From IMG/VR virus record IMGVR_UViG_3300009155_000247, positions 1-24,713 of that record: a DNA stretch of 24,713 nt; one strand, 5' to 3'. Origin of the DNA: a virus. Below, piece after piece: positions 1-7,209 of this stretch (within the stretch, counting starts at the first letter, position 1; every line of letters begins with the position of its first letter). Position numbers and translations under genes: made by a program. The notes under the pieces were generated by a model. That model did not search any database and had not been told where the DNA came from. It worked only from the letters and a program-made list of their open reading frames with translations.

Positions 1-881
1 CCTGCATCCGTGATCGTGATATAACCAGTCTGAGTGATAACGCTAGATGTGTACGTACCGAACTGGAGCGTTCCTGTACCTTTTGGAGTGAGACGGAGAT
101 TAATGTTCGTATCACTGCCTTCCGCAGAAACCACTGGTGATCCCCCGGTGGCCGCGCCAGTGACGGCCACGTAGTTAACGGCGCTTGCTGTGGAGTTAAC
201 TACGAATTGCATGAGAGTATCATTGGAAGCTGTACAGAATCGAATGCTTCCAGTTTCACAATTTATTCCTAAGTTAGACGACCCCACTACACCTATTTTT
301 TGGATATTAGAAGTTGTGTTTGCTGAAAATAATATATATTGGAGACGACTCGCTACCGGATTGATTCTGACCTGTTCGAAACCCGACGCGCCGCCCAAAA
401 GAGTTGACCCAGTACTTCTAAGCGTTGTGAATGCGCCCGTGGATTGTGTGGTGGCCCCTACACTACCATTGATATCGATCGAAGCAGTGCCAGTTAAGTT
501 AGTGACTGTTCCACTTGATGGGGTGCCCAAAGCACCGCCAACAGAATATTTACCATTAAAAGTGTTCCAATCGGCGCTAGTTAAGTACCCACTCACTGAG
601 CCAGTGGCTGCAGCCATTGAAATCGCGGGAGTAGCACCGCCGGATGACACGACAGGTGCTGTACCTGTGACTGATGTGACTGTTCCGGTCCCATACCCAG
701 CAGGGTTTGACGCAGGGTATGCACCCAAATTTGTCAAAGCACCACTTGCGCTCGTCGCGCCTGTACCACCTTGAGCGACCTCAACGACTCCACCTAAACT
801 ATGTGTGGCATTCCAAGCTGCAGCGCCAGTCGCGCTAAATGTACCATCGGCAGGAGTTGTATGAGTAATCGATAGCGTCAT
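1..881 (-). CDS. Tail fibre / appendage-like protein, C-terminus beyond window
   Basis: The reverse frame is open from an ATG at 881 to the left edge, giving about 293 residues with no stop, so the gene is 3'-truncated by the window. The product is Gly/Ser/Thr/Ala-rich. Residues about 31-53 contain the AQGGTGAT...NLG motif common in phage tail fibres. It is followed by low-complexity segments of fibre type (SADWNTFNGKY, LGTPSSGTVTNL, GSVGATTQSTGAFTTL). The role inferred is a trimeric receptor-binding or appendage fibre outside the capsid. The start codon overlaps the stop of the upstream gene by 4 nt (ATGA) and I see no good Shine-Dalgarno, so translation is probably coupled. The family assignment rests on repeat style, not on an enzymatic motif; a minor head or neck decoration protein is possible. 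Confidence 0.7.
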   Translation of the reverse strand, partial: MTLSITHTTPADGTFSATGAAAWNATHSLGGVVEVAQGGTGATSASGALTNLGAYPASNPAGYGTGTVTSVTGTAPVVSSGGATPAISMAAATGSVSGYLTSADWNTFNGKYSVGGALGTPSSGTVTNLTGTASIDINGSVGATTQSTGAFTTLRSTGSTLLGGASGFEQVRINPVASRLQYILFSANTTSNIQKIGVVGSSNLGINCETGSIRFCTASNDTLMQFVVNSTASAVNYVAVTGAATGGSPVVSAEGSDTNINLRLTPKGTGTLQFGTYTSSVITQTGYITITDA

Positions 882-1240
882 GATAAAAATTTAAGTCGGT
901 ATAAAGTTGATAGATATAAAGCAACGATTTCGTCGATCATATTATGGAGAGCAGTGTCTTTACGATCTACTACATCATACCGCACCGATTCGATTTCGTC
1001 AAGTTGGCTTTGTAGGAATTCGATCACATTACTAGTTTTTTTCGCGCTTTGAAGCGTAATGGGACCGATCATACCATGACGACCTTGATACGCTTCTGCG
1101 AAACTGTCCGTTAATGGCATGATACCTTCATAAAACTGATTCAAAGCCATGTGCTTTGAATAACTACGAGTATTCAGATGCACCGAATGCGTTATATCGC
1201 GCGCTAAAAAGAACAACCCTATAAATTCACACGGTTTCAT
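878..1240 (-). CDS. Conserved phage protein, DUF5856-like (120 aa)
   Basis: This 120-residue, probably all-helical protein has an N-terminal pattern (about residues 5-52: EFIGLFFLARDITHSVHL, then KHMALNQFYEGI and a D...AEAYQGRHG segment). I associate this pattern with a small phage family of unknown function (DUF5856). The spaced His, Glu and Asp residues in two helices recall ferritin-like or Dps-like helical bundles, but that is inference only. It lies between portal and fibre in the late operon and overlaps both neighbours by 4 nt (ATGA at each junction), so it should be co-translated with virion genes. It may be a minor structural or assembly protein. The function is not known to me. Confidence 0.75.
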   Translation of the reverse strand: MKPCEFIGLFFLARDITHSVHLNTRSYSKHMALNQFYEGIMPLTDSFAEAYQGRHGMIGPITLQSAKKTSNVIEFLQSQLDEIESVRYDVVDRKDTALHNMIDEIVALYLSTLYRLKFLS

Positions 1241-3405
1241 CCCTGTGCCCCCTGTTGCATCAATTCAGGATATTCGAGCGCGTTTGGGGCGTTTCCAGTT
1301 TCGTTAGGGTCACCGACTTTCAGATCATTTACGTCAGGCATGCCTCCAGCCACAACGTCCCCGACGTCCATGGCAGCGTGAAGCGTACCAAGCACTATGT
1401 CTTGAATTTGTTCAGGCGTCATAGACTCGGCCAACGCCGAAATGCGCTTCGTCTCAGCATCGAATGCTTTGATTCTAGCTTCGAAATCTTTACGCACTTG
1501 CTCTTGTACTTCGATTGATTTACTGGCATTCACAAGCATCTGGTGCATGTTTTCCATTTCTTGTGCCATTTGCTCAATCTGCTGCTGGGCCGCTTGCAAC
1601 GCCGGGTTGTCTTCTTCCCCGCCAAGCAGTTTCGGGTCAATGGTTTTGGCAAAACGTTTCGCTAATTCTTGGGCGCCCGGCCAATCCATGTTCTTGACAA
1701 ACAAGTCACCAGCCACAGCCCATAGCTCTTTATTGCCTTGAAGCAGTTGGGCCATAGCTTCCAACGCTTCTTGCCGCTTGGTGGCATATCCAGGACCGGT
1801 TACAACACGAACATCGTATTTACCGACTGACGGGTTGTAAATTTTACCGATCACGATACCTTGCTGATCAGTGATTTTTTTGACTGGAGCGTCTTGTTCA
1901 GGATCGATTTTCACATGGTCTGGCTCACCATCCTCACCAATGATCCGAGCAATCCGCTCAGTGTCGTAAATTTTTGGAATTAGATCCACTAATTGACGAG
2001 TAACATAGCGAACAGCACGAGCCAAATTATCCACATAATGGTAGGTCCCTACATCTGCTTCTTTTTGACGAGCAAGAATCGCTTTACCTGAACGCTCATT
2101 CGATACCATACCGAGGCTGGCATCAAATTGACCAGTGGTAGCTTTGATATCCTCTGACGCACCCATTTTAGCCTGGATGAGGCCCTGCTGCGCCATCGGA
2201 GGCATTGCGCGTTGCGGGAGAGGTAACACACTGCCTTGACCGTCTGTAACATCCGGGTTGACTTCAAGATAAGGCCAATTCTGGGTGTTGGCCGTTTTCC
2301 ATTGAGTTTCATACCCTTCAAATTGACCCCCATACCCGATGAATGGAGCTTTCGGGGCCAACGCCAACATTTCTGCCTCTTGACTGGTCCAATAATTGTA
2401 CATGCGTTGGGCGTCTTTTGAATTTCGCACCAGACCACTAACGTACACCTTACCTTCGACTTCGAATTCATTGCCGACTACACGAACCACCGGAATATAA
2501 CGCCCAGCCCATTCGGTTTCTTCTAAGATATCGTAACCATTGGTCTTGCACCATTTCACAATTTTCCGATCGGCGCGGCGGGTTTTCTTAGGATTGCCGT
2601 GCATTTCGCGCAACATTTTGTCTTGCGGCGTGCCTTCAAAAGCAGTCACATTACCCGGGTACATATTCAAGTTAACCGTGTCGTGATCGATATAATAATA
2701 CTCGGCGATCCGAACAGTATCATCATTTAACCACTGAGAGATGGACTGGTCACCGACACCCAGTGACATTAAAGTAGATAAAGGAGTAGCATTCGGCCAT
2801 ATCCGTTCATAATCCTCTTTAAGGATATCTTCGGTTATAAAACACCACTTAGCGTCTGCCCCGCACGGATCTTGGATCGTAGGGTCCATATATACTGAAA
2901 AACTGTTGCGGACGCGCCCAATTTTAATGTCTTGCTCAAACGTATTGGCATCACAATACTCGGTAAGGATTCGGATGTACCCTTCACCATAAGTGACTTG
3001 ATTTTCACATGCGGTATCGTACGCTACATCAGCATCAGAAATATACTCGATATGGCGTACGATACCATCAAATATCTCAGCCATCTCGATATCAGCATTG
3101 TCATCCGCTGGGATCACTTTGCCACTCGGACGATTCTGACGCTGATCATTAGTAACAGAACGAATGTGCTGAGGTAATTTGTTGATCGTCAGGCATGGCC
3201 GAGCGTTGATCGTCTGTCCCTGGACCGACCCACGAGTCGCTAAAACATCCGCAGGCCATTGCCAATGATTGTCTGGAGACCCAGCAAAAAACCGCAAATC
3301 GTCTAGTTCATCTTCACGAGATTCCGAATACGCCGCAATGGCTTGCTGAAGTCGGGACCTGACTGTAGCTAGCAATTCTTGGGTTTTCTGAGACTGTTTA
3401 GCCAT
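1237..3405 (-). CDS. Portal protein, P22-type (722 aa)
   Basis: The portal forms the dodecameric DNA channel at one capsid vertex, binds the terminase during packaging and later anchors the tail. The 722-residue length and the N-terminal layout match P22-like portals: a helical start, the acidic DDLRFFAGSP segment, then LTINKLPQHIRSVTNDQRQNRP at about residues 75-95. It continues with a long alpha/beta wing and stem (about 130-470) and a Gln/Glu-rich helical, probably coiled-coil, C-terminus (about 600-660). It begins 1 nt after the large terminase stop, in the usual packaging order. The ATG at 3405 is chosen because the MAKQSQKTQELL helix leads directly into the conserved region. The P22 type supports a short-tailed phage. 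Confidence 0.9.
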   Translation of the reverse strand: MAKQSQKTQELLATVRSRLQQAIAAYSESREDELDDLRFFAGSPDNHWQWPADVLATRGSVQGQTINARPCLTINKLPQHIRSVTNDQRQNRPSGKVIPADDNADIEMAEIFDGIVRHIEYISDADVAYDTACENQVTYGEGYIRILTEYCDANTFEQDIKIGRVRNSFSVYMDPTIQDPCGADAKWCFITEDILKEDYERIWPNATPLSTLMSLGVGDQSISQWLNDDTVRIAEYYYIDHDTVNLNMYPGNVTAFEGTPQDKMLREMHGNPKKTRRADRKIVKWCKTNGYDILEETEWAGRYIPVVRVVGNEFEVEGKVYVSGLVRNSKDAQRMYNYWTSQEAEMLALAPKAPFIGYGGQFEGYETQWKTANTQNWPYLEVNPDVTDGQGSVLPLPQRAMPPMAQQGLIQAKMGASEDIKATTGQFDASLGMVSNERSGKAILARQKEADVGTYHYVDNLARAVRYVTRQLVDLIPKIYDTERIARIIGEDGEPDHVKIDPEQDAPVKKITDQQGIVIGKIYNPSVGKYDVRVVTGPGYATKRQEALEAMAQLLQGNKELWAVAGDLFVKNMDWPGAQELAKRFAKTIDPKLLGGEEDNPALQAAQQQIEQMAQEMENMHQMLVNASKSIEVQEQVRKDFEARIKAFDAETKRISALAESMTPEQIQDIVLGTLHAAMDVGDVVAGGMPDVNDLKVGDPNETGNAPNALEYPELMQQGAQG

Positions 3406-3406
3406 A

Positions 3407-4933
3407 TCAAGCCCCCATCCAAGAAGTGGTCATGACTTTAGGCCCGTATGAATGAATATTTCGAAGCTTTTCTGAAAACTCCCGATGAGCCACTGGAAAC
3501 GCAAAAGTAACACAAAGGGCGTCAGCAGCATCCGGAGACGCTAACCCACGAGCTTTCATTTCTTTTTTACCTTCTAGATAAATAGTTCCAGCACTGTTCG
3601 GCTTTTTCGTGGGTCCGATCAAATCAACTTTTAACTGCCGATCATTAAGAACAGATGCAGTTTTGAGCCATTCACGCATGGCCCCCCACATTTCAGCGCG
3701 TTTGTTACCCCACACGACAGGTGATTTAGCTTTCCAGCCAAAATTCACACCCCGCACTTTATACCTTTGTTCATTTAGGCGGTCCAATATGCCATACCCT
3801 AAACCGCCTTCATCTATTACTGTAAGTGCGGGACTGTATTTTTCAATGGCCTCAATCACGTGCCCAACAGTAGCCATAGTGTCATCGCCCCGATAACGAT
3901 GCAAAGCAATGAGGTCCCGCCCCTGCCGAACTGCGATCACAGTGCTGTCTGCACCCCCGCGAGCAGGATCTACCCCGATCACGATAGGAGCTGTTTCATC
4001 TTTGTACCGAGGACGTTTAAATGCATCCTCCACTAGCATCGGAGTGATGAATTGGTCTTCTCCCGCCACAGGGAATTCACCGTAGACTTCGACCCGTGCT
4101 TGACTTGAATCTTCACCGTATTCCGCGATGATTTGTTCATAAATGGACGTGTCTGTGCCTTCAACTGTCCGAGCGTCGATCTGCAACCCGTCCCAAAAAT
4201 CCCGCTTCCCATGGAAAGTTTCAAAAAAATACCCAGTATTACGCCGAGGATTAGAGAAAGCAAACCAATACCGATCCGGGATATTTTCCGTGAAAAACCC
4301 AGCGGCCACAGACCAAATACTGTCAGGGATACCGGATGCTTCATCGAACACCACCATCATGCCATCATGATTGTGAACACCCGCGTACGCGTCTGGATTT
4401 TCTTCCGACCAAAGCTTGCCTTCGGCGGCCCAATAACGAGTACCTTTTTTCAAGTCGCGTTCAACCAACTCGGCAAGCCAGGGCTGTGGTAACAATTTCG
4501 TTGCCGACGGTTCCCACCAATGTGAGTTAATTGCCATCGCTACCCATTTGGTTAACTCACCCCAAGTAACTGAACGCAATTGATTTTCACTGTTCGCCGA
4601 TATGATTGCTGTTGACCCGATGCGCGTAGTGAGCATCCATATGATCAACCATGATACTAGTGCTGATTTACCGATCCCGCGTCCAGAAGCCACCGCCTGA
4701 CGCAAAGCATCCATGTCGGTTTTGCCTTTATTACTCGCCACATGGTCACGTATTTTACGCAAAATTTTGCGCTGCCATTCACGCGGCCCCTTGAAATTAG
4801 CGAGTGGGGTATTAGCTTGCCCCCACGGGAACACAAATAGTACGAATTTTTCAGGGTCGTTCGCCAACGTGGGCGCCCACAGCCGAGTCATCAACAGCTG
4901 CTCTTCTTCTGGCGTATATTTGAGCTTTTGCAT
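3407..4933 (-). CDS. terL: Terminase large subunit (508 aa)
   Basis: This is the ATP-driven packaging motor and headful or cos nuclease, acting at the portal on the prohead. The ATPase part shows Walker A GRGIGKSA (about residues 84-91) and Walker B VVFDEAS (D197, E198). The C-terminal RNase H-like nuclease shows the acidic triad: D322 in VIGVDPARGG, D374 in TVIDEGG, and D468/D471 in SPDAADAL. The length is typical. Its ATG overlaps the small-terminase stop by 1 nt (TAATG), which indicates translational coupling. The portal follows directly. No domain is missing. Whether it cuts at cos or pac sites cannot be decided here. Confidence 0.95.
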   Translation of the reverse strand: MQKLKYTPEEEQLLMTRLWAPTLANDPEKFVLFVFPWGQANTPLANFKGPREWQRKILRKIRDHVASNKGKTDMDALRQAVASGRGIGKSALVSWLIIWMLTTRIGSTAIISANSENQLRSVTWGELTKWVAMAINSHWWEPSATKLLPQPWLAELVERDLKKGTRYWAAEGKLWSEENPDAYAGVHNHDGMMVVFDEASGIPDSIWSVAAGFFTENIPDRYWFAFSNPRRNTGYFFETFHGKRDFWDGLQIDARTVEGTDTSIYEQIIAEYGEDSSQARVEVYGEFPVAGEDQFITPMLVEDAFKRPRYKDETAPIVIGVDPARGGADSTVIAVRQGRDLIALHRYRGDDTMATVGHVIEAIEKYSPALTVIDEGGLGYGILDRLNEQRYKVRGVNFGWKAKSPVVWGNKRAEMWGAMREWLKTASVLNDRQLKVDLIGPTKKPNSAGTIYLEGKKEMKARGLASPDAADALCVTFAFPVAHREFSEKLRNIHSYGPKVMTTSWMGA

Positions 4934-5409
4934 TAGTTTTGCCGTGGCGTGACGTCGATCACATCCGCCTCCACTAAACGTGAATTAGCCGCCGCTAACG
5001 CTTCAGTGATAGATACCGTACCGCCCACTTCGATTTTATTGACATAATACCCGGCGACCTTACCCCGCGCCTCTTCTGCATTTAAAGCAACTTTCAAAGA
5101 CCCGACCATTTTAGCCATATCCCGAATATTCGCTAACTCGATCAAATGAGACTCCATTGTGATTAAATGGGCATCAAGGATGACTCCATTTAACTCTTTA
5201 ACGCGGGCAGATACCTCAGGACGGGCAAGAAGAGCTTTTGCTTTTCCAGTCGCTTGAGGGTGTTCCCCAAACACGGAAACGTACGCTTGACGTAAATTCC
5301 CGCCCCACTCGATAACGGCTAAAGCAAAATTATCTTCATCCGTGGTAAGCGTTCGCGCTAATTCAACAGTGGCCCCTGAAAGAGAATCACAATGAGTACC
5401 CGCATACAT
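4933..5409 (-). CDS. terS: Terminase small subunit (158 aa)
   Basis: The small terminase recognises phage DNA and starts packaging. The product has an N-terminal helical segment typical of such proteins (TTDEDNFALAVIEWGGN, then the YVSVFGEHPQATGKAKALLARPEV helix-turn-helix-like stretch). It ends in a long helical region, and the stop overlaps terL by 1 nt. The frame stays open upstream to 5733, but that extension is Gly/Arg low complexity translated from the G-rich control region and is not believable. I chose the ATG at 5409; an in-frame ATG at 5466 would add 19 residues. A TGGTATAAT element lies just before 5409, so the extension probably covers a promoter. No Shine-Dalgarno precedes 5409. 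Identity is good; the exact start is moderate. Confidence 0.82.
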   Translation of the reverse strand: MYAGTHCDSLSGATVELARTLTTDEDNFALAVIEWGGNLRQAYVSVFGEHPQATGKAKALLARPEVSARVKELNGVILDAHLITMESHLIELANIRDMAKMVGSLKVALNAEEARGKVAGYYVNKIEVGGTVSITEALAAANSRLVEADVIDVTPRQN

Positions 5410-5424
5410 GCGCGGATTATACCA
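5409..5424 (-). promoter_or_regulatory. Extended -10 promoter for the leftward late operon
   Basis: On the - strand the sequence reads TGGTATAAT (5424-5416), a perfect extended -10 element. No good -35 is visible. The seventh base after the hexamer is the A of the terS ATG at 5409, so a transcript starting there would be nearly or fully leaderless. The extended -10 type resembles the element at 13223-13231. Activity is inferred from sequence only. Confidence 0.5.
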
Positions 5425-5542
5425 CGAACACGGCCCGAAAAGAATGTAGCGAAAACCATGGATCATGATTGATACCCCAAATTTTCCGAAATATAAAAGA
5501 AAGAAACAACCACCTCCGGTTCCGGTTCGCGACGCGCGTCGG

Positions 5543-5568
5543 CCCCGCCCCCCATACCCCCCCTCCCC
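5543..5568 (-). other. G-quadruplex candidate 1
   Basis: On the - strand four G runs of 4, 7, 6 and 4 are separated by loops of 1 (A), 3 (TAT) and 1 (C) nt. This satisfies the four-tract G-quadruplex rule with at least four tetrads and very short loops, which usually means high stability. It lies upstream of the leftward promoter, on the strand that is sense for the late operon. Confidence 0.7.
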
Positions 5569-5577
5569 GGGTAGCTG

Positions 5578-5611
5578 CCCCCCGGGCCCCCCATGCCCCC
5601 CATACCCCCCC
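5578..5611 (-). other. G-quadruplex candidate 2 with 9-nt periodicity
   Basis: On the - strand four runs of six or seven G are spaced by exactly 3 nt each (TAT, CAT, CCC). This makes a near-perfect 9-nt tandem array and a strong G-quadruplex candidate with 3-3-3 loops. The next C runs (5619 onward) could extend it. Such long mononucleotide runs are also prone to slippage, so exact run lengths may vary between isolates or be sequencing-sensitive. Confidence 0.7.
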
Positions 5612-5720
5612 TGACCTACCCCCCAGGCACCCCCCCCCAAACCGTACCGACCGACCAGAACCGACGCCCGCACCATGCAGCGATGCCCTGCGGTGCGGCG
5701 ATGCCCCTCCACGTGCGTGC

Positions 5721-5850
5721 CCCCCTCCACCACCCCTCCACCCCCTCGACCCCATCACCCCGTCCACACCGTCCACACCGTCCACACCCCGCCCCCCGCT
5801 ACCCACCGCCACCTCATCTAGAAAAAAAGGTGGAGGGGTGGTGGAGGGGG
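5721..5850. repeat. Perfect 22-bp inverted repeat with 86-nt loop
   Basis: The arms are 5721-5742 (C-rich, CCCCCTCCACC at its start) and 5829-5850 (its exact reverse complement). The arms pair over all 22 positions. Flanking pieces (CCCTCCACG near 5704 and CGTGGAGGG near 5874) are also complementary but slightly out of register, so the symmetry extends imperfectly outward. The loop holds three copies of a 9-bp direct repeat. The structure could be a cruciform, a replication origin element or a terminase recognition site; nothing in the sequence decides which. Confidence 0.85.
5761..5787 (+). repeat. Three tandem 9-bp iteron-like repeats (CGTCCACAC)
   Basis: Three perfect head-to-tail copies start at 5761, 5770 and 5779, centred in the loop of the 22-bp inverted repeat. 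The complementary strand reads GTGTGGACG, which shares the TGTGGA core with DnaA boxes but not their AT-rich end. Iteron function is inferred from arrangement only. Confidence 0.8.
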
Positions 5851-5960
5851 TGGCCCGCCCGACGGGGGCGGTGCGTGGAGGGGTCGCACGGAGGGGATCG
5901 GAGCGGGTGAAAGGAGGGGTATGCAATCTAGCAAGACTCGTGCCAGGCATATGGCCTAAA

Positions 5961-5997
5961 AGCGCCTGGAGGGGTAGGGGGTACTCCACCCGGCGCT
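5961..5997 (+). repeat. Interrupted hairpin in the control region
   Basis: AGCGCCTGGAG (5961-5971) can pair with CTCCA (5984-5988) and GGCGCT (5992-5997), leaving a 3-nt bulge and a G-rich loop. A further CCCCTCCA at 6006-6013 is an alternative partner for TGGAGGGG at 5967-5974. No T tract follows, so it is not a simple terminator for rightward transcription. Confidence 0.45.
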
Positions 5998-6116
5998 CTA
6001 CCTATCCCCTCCACCCAACGCCCAGCTTCAGCGCCCGCCCCCGCCCATGCGACAACCACCCGCTGTGCTGATAGTCCCCGGCTATCGACCAAACGATCGT
6101 CATTAAAAAGAACATA

Positions 6117-6145
6117 TTGACAGGCGCGCGGCAGCATGGTGTAAT
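6117..6145 (+). promoter_or_regulatory. Sigma-70 type early promoter
   Basis: A perfect -35 TTGACA (6117-6122) and a -10 TGTAAT (6140-6145, five of six consensus bases) are separated by exactly 17 bp. The predicted start is about 6152, immediately before a strong hairpin. It is positioned to drive the first rightward genes at 6204 onward using the host RNA polymerase. Confidence 0.8.
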
Positions 6146-6152
6146 ACATGGT

Positions 6153-6179
6153 GAGACGGGCGGATGGGCTGCCCGTCTC
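6153..6179 (+). other. 5'-leader hairpin of the early transcript
   Basis: GAGACGGGC (6153-6161) pairs perfectly with GCCCGTCTC (6171-6179) around a 9-nt loop. It begins within about one base of the predicted transcription start and has no T tract. An mRNA 5'-end stabilising stem-loop is therefore more likely than a terminator. Confidence 0.65.
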
Positions 6180-6203
6180 GTGATAGAGCATAGGAGAAAC
6201 GAA

Positions 6204-6770
6204 ATGGCTGCGGTAACTACGCTAAACGAAATACGCAAATGTCTAAAATACCCAGACGCTGCGGACAAGCGCATGCTGCGTAAACTAAAAAATGGCCGCA
6301 GCGGCGATGAGCCGCTGCCGATCGTAACGATCGTGGAAAATCACGGGGTAGAAAACGCGCTGCGGTGCATGAAAGCTGTGAAGGGGTACGACAAAATACT
6401 GAGACAATTCCCCGTGGCATGCGCCCGGGACGTGCAGCACATGATGACAAGTGATCAAAGCATAAACGCTCTAAATGTAGCTGACCTGTATGCGAAGGGG
6501 GAAAAAACAGACAGAGAACTGGGCGATGCAGAACAAGCCGCGTGGGCCGTGTGGATCAGCGCGCTAGACGCTGGAGATGATATCGCTGCGACCCGAGCGG
6601 CTGAAGCGGCGATGAGGGCGTGCAGCAGCGATGCAGTGTACGCCGCAATAGATACGTTCCGAGCTGCCGGATCAGCCCGAGTGCGCGCCGCCGAAACATC
6701 GTGCTGGACAAAAGAAGGCGCGGTAGCAAGAGAAAAGTATGCTAGCATGCTGTGTGCCCTGCTCGCCTGA
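6204..6770 (+). CDS. Conserved phage early protein of unknown function (188 aa)
   Basis: The ATG at 6204 follows an AGGAGA ribosome site by 6 nt; earlier in-frame starts would lie inside the promoter and leader hairpin. The N-terminal half has a pattern I recognise from many phage hypothetical proteins: a TLNEIRKC start, then IVTIVENHGVENALRCMKAVKGYD at about 41-64, then CARDVQHMMT and INALNVADLYAKGE at about 86-100. The C-terminal half is Ala-rich and helical (GDAEQAAWAVWISALDAGDD, AATRAAEAAMRA). No catalytic motif, signal peptide or membrane segment is visible. It is the first gene after the early promoter, so it is probably expressed immediately after infection. The function is unknown; host takeover is only a guess from position. 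Confidence 0.75.
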   Translation: MAAVTTLNEIRKCLKYPDAADKRMLRKLKNGRSGDEPLPIVTIVENHGVENALRCMKAVKGYDKILRQFPVACARDVQHMMTSDQSINALNVADLYAKGEKTDRELGDAEQAAWAVWISALDAGDDIAATRAAEAAMRACSSDAVYAAIDTFRAAGSARVRAAETSCWTKEGAVAREKYASMLCALLA

Positions 6771-6796
6771 AAAGCATAAACCATAGGAGAAACGAC

Positions 6797-7072
6797 ATGA
6801 AAAACGATGAAAAACGGCGCGCAGCGCTAGCAGCGGCTGTGAACGCATACGTGAACGGACTATGCGATAACGAAGCCGACATCGACTTCGAAGATGTGCT
6901 GGTCAGGCAGGGCGTCGTGCGGCCTGACGACGAAGTCGATGATATATGTGTGCTTGTAAACCCTGACAACGACACCATATTCGGTATCCAAGCAACGGTG
7001 GTCAACGAAAGCGGCAGGTACACCGCAGTCTTTATCGACGTGAATGGCCGCGTCACGCTAGGAAACGTTTAA
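6797..7072 (+). CDS. Hypothetical early protein (91 aa)
   Basis: The ATG at 6797 lies behind the same leader cassette (CATAGGAGAAAC) that precedes the genes at 6204 and 7210; the longer frame from 6752 would run into the previous gene. The product has a basic helical start (MKNDEKRRAALAAAVNAYV) and then a strongly acidic middle (NEADIDFEDVL, RPDDEVDDICVLVNPDND). It ends in a beta-rich segment of the type TVVNESGRYTAVFIDVNGRV. The acidic core could allow DNA mimicry or protein binding, but there is no motif to prove it. I do not recognise the family. Confidence 0.7.
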   Translation: MKNDEKRRAALAAAVNAYVNGLCDNEADIDFEDVLVRQGVVRPDDEVDDICVLVNPDNDTIFGIQATVVNESGRYTAVFIDVNGRVTLGNV

Positions 7073-7083
7073 CGACGCACGCC

Positions 7084-7099
7084 TGTTTCACGTGAAACA
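7084..7099. promoter_or_regulatory. parS: Perfect parS-like ParB binding site
   Basis: TGTTTCACGTGAAACA is a perfect 16-bp palindrome and equals the consensus chromosomal parS bound by ParB/Spo0J across bacteria. It sits 12 bp after the stop codon at 7072, outside any gene. No ParA or ParB gene is visible in the window, so the natural reader would be the host ParB, or a phage ParB outside the window. It has no loop and no T tract, so it is not a terminator. Confidence 0.75.
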
Positions 7100-7156
7100 A
7101 AAGCGACCCAAAACCCCAAAAACACGGCCCAGGTCTAGGCTATCTTGACCGTCAAA

Positions 7157-7177
7157 CCAAGCGGCTGCGCCGCTTGG
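7157..7177 (+). other. 5'-leader hairpin before the gene at 7210
   Basis: CCAAGCGGC (7157-7165) and GCCGCTTGG (7169-7177) form a perfect 9-bp stem with a 3-nt loop. No T tract follows, so it is not a typical intrinsic terminator. It may be an RNase barrier or a processed stem in the untranslated leader. Confidence 0.6.
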
Positions 7178-7209
7178 GCCGTCGTAATAACCCGCATAGG
7201 AGAAACAAA

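Larger units (their letters stand above)
5410..6203. other. Divergent intergenic control region (about 790 bp), low complexity
   Basis: This segment separates leftward late genes from rightward early genes and holds no credible gene. From about 5540 to 5815 the + strand is dominated by C tracts. From about 5828 to 5985 it switches to G-rich (GGAGGGG/GGTGG motifs). It contains two G-quadruplex candidates, a perfect 22-bp inverted repeat with iteron-like repeats in its loop, a second smaller hairpin and a sigma-70 promoter at its right end. Long open frames on both strands here are Pro- or Gly/Arg-rich and lack ribosome sites. Location beside terS makes it a candidate origin and/or pac region; this is inference. 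Confidence 0.7.

Noticed and set aside
190-774. 194-residue + strand frame at the left end
   Set aside because: It is antisense to the fibre-like gene, whose motifs are clear on the - strand and which is open to the window edge.
1694-1700. TTGACA on the + strand inside the portal gene
   Set aside because: It has no matching -10 and no + strand gene downstream; it is coding sequence of the - strand.
5410-5733. Long N-terminal extension of the small terminase up to 5733
   Set aside because: The extension is Gly-rich noise from G tracts and crosses the TGGTATAAT element; the conserved terminase sequence starts after 5409.
5761-5787. CRISPR-like array
   Set aside because: The repeats are 9 bp, directly adjacent and without spacers; they are simple tandem repeats.
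5469-6071. Long Pro-rich + strand and Gly/Arg-rich - strand open frames in the control region
   Set aside because: They are low-complexity translations of C/G tracts, overlap each other on both strands, lack ribosome sites, and cover hairpins and promoters.
7145-7150. TTGACC as a promoter -35 before the 7210 gene
   Set aside because: No -10 lies 16-18 bp downstream; that position is inside the hairpin stem.
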